Assembly (NCBI GenBank): GCA_027040375.1
Contig: JALUMJ010000219.1
Span: 1 to 5,279, forward strand
Direction of reading: 5' to 3'
From: Campylobacteraceae bacterium
Lineage (GTDB): Bacteria; Campylobacterota; Campylobacteria; Campylobacterales; Sulfurospirillaceae
DNA: 5,279 nucleotides
Position numbers and translations under genes: made by a program. Shown here piece after piece: positions 4,838 to 5,279 of this stretch (position 1 is its first letter; every line of letters starts with the position of its first letter). The notes under the pieces were generated by a model that was not told the DNA's origin, did no database searches, and saw only the letters and a list, made by a program, of their open reading frames with translations.

Positions 4838-5279
4838 TAGACAATCTAGCTCTTAGATTTAGACCAAAAAATATAGACGACATATGCGGTCAAAAGCATT
4901 TATGTGCAAAAAATGCACCTTTTCGAAAGTTGCTTGAGAAGCAAAGCATATCTCATAGTATCTTTTTTGGCCCAGCAGGAGTTGGTAAAACAACTCTTGC
5001 TAAAATCATATCCACCGAGATGGAACTTCCGTTTTATGAGATGGATGCGACAAATATAAAAGTCGAAGAGATAAGAAAGATACTTAAAAATCATCGACAT
5101 ACACTTTCAAAACCTCTCATATTTATAGATGAGGTGCATAGACTCTCAAAAACTCAACAAGAAGTGCTTTTGGTGCCGATGGAAAAAAGAGAAGCTATCA
5201 TCATCGGGGCTTCGACTGAAAATCCATATTTTACTTTGACAAGTGGCATCAGGTCTCGCTCCATGTTGTTTGAATTTTT
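4834..5279 (+). CDS. rarA: Replication-associated recombination protein RarA (MgsA), 5' part
   Basis: RarA is an AAA+ ATPase of the clamp-loader/WRNIP1 group that acts at stalled replication forks (family knowledge). The 148 complete codons seen begin LALRFRPKNIDDICGQ, the typical RarA opening. Walker A GPAGVGKTT follows at 46-54, Walker B LIFIDEVHRL at 95-104, sensor 1 in IIIGASTENP at 122-131, and the arginine-finger region GIRSRS at 138-143. GASTENP and the lack of RuvB-specific sequence favour RarA over RuvB; DnaX is excluded by the missing zinc-binding insert. The frame is open from a TTG at 4834, which overlaps the rluB TGA by four bases. No ATG or GTG lies near the N-terminus, and the first in-frame ATG comes after Walker A. 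The gene is cut by the window edge; family length is about 400 aa or more, so roughly two thirds is missing. Confidence 0.9.
   Translation, partial: MIDNLALRFRPKNIDDICGQKHLCAKNAPFRKLLEKQSISHSIFFGPAGVGKTTLAKIISTEMELPFYEMDATNIKVEEIRKILKNHRHTLSKPLIFIDEVHRLSKTQQEVLLVPMEKREAIIIGASTENPYFTLTSGIRSRSMLFEF

Noticed and set aside
4900..5100. Open frame of 66 codons on the - strand near the window end
   Set aside because: It is a shadow of rarA, which has clear Walker A, Walker B and sensor motifs on the + strand from 4834.

Overview
The window is a compact, AT-rich, same-strand gene cluster from an epsilonproteobacterium (Campylobacterota), most likely a Campylobacter or close relative. The evidence is strong use of AGA, ATA and A/T-ending codons, the gene order rsmA-rnj-kdsD (from memory also found in Helicobacter), and an RNase J with a long Lys/Asn/Gln-rich N-terminal tail. 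The species cannot be named from the sequence alone.

Layout, all on the + strand: rsmA/ksgA (24-836, 16S rRNA dimethyltransferase); a 282-bp gene-free gap (837-1118); rnj (1119-3083, ribonuclease J); kdsD/kpsF (3093-4055, arabinose-5-phosphate isomerase); an rluB-type 23S rRNA pseudouridine synthase (4055-4837, GTG start); and the 5' part of rarA/mgsA (4834 to the window end, TTG start, AAA+ ATPase). From rnj onward the genes abut or overlap: a 9-nt gap with the Shine-Dalgarno inside the rnj stop region, then a 1-nt overlap, then a 4-nt overlap. This is the layout of one operon with coupled translation. Three products act on RNA (rRNA methylation, RNA decay and maturation, rRNA pseudouridylation), one makes the precursor of Kdo for lipopolysaccharide or lipooligosaccharide, and one acts at stalled replication forks.

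The remarkable part is the rsmA-rnj gap. It holds a 264-bp element with 30-bp terminal inverted repeats (27/30 identical), flanked on both sides by TTAA. Its interior is almost wholly made of two large fold-back arms: a bulge-free arm at 873-972 and an arm at 986-1071. The whole folds on paper into a three-way (Y-shaped) structure. Removing the element with one TTAA copy rebuilds a 14-nt rsmA-rnj junction with an intact TTAAGG ribosome binding site, which fits the spacing of the rest of the operon. The best reading is a non-autonomous, MITE-like insertion. A structured RNA or an RNase J leader that regulates its own gene is the main alternative. No ORF, RNA family or transposase was recognised in it.
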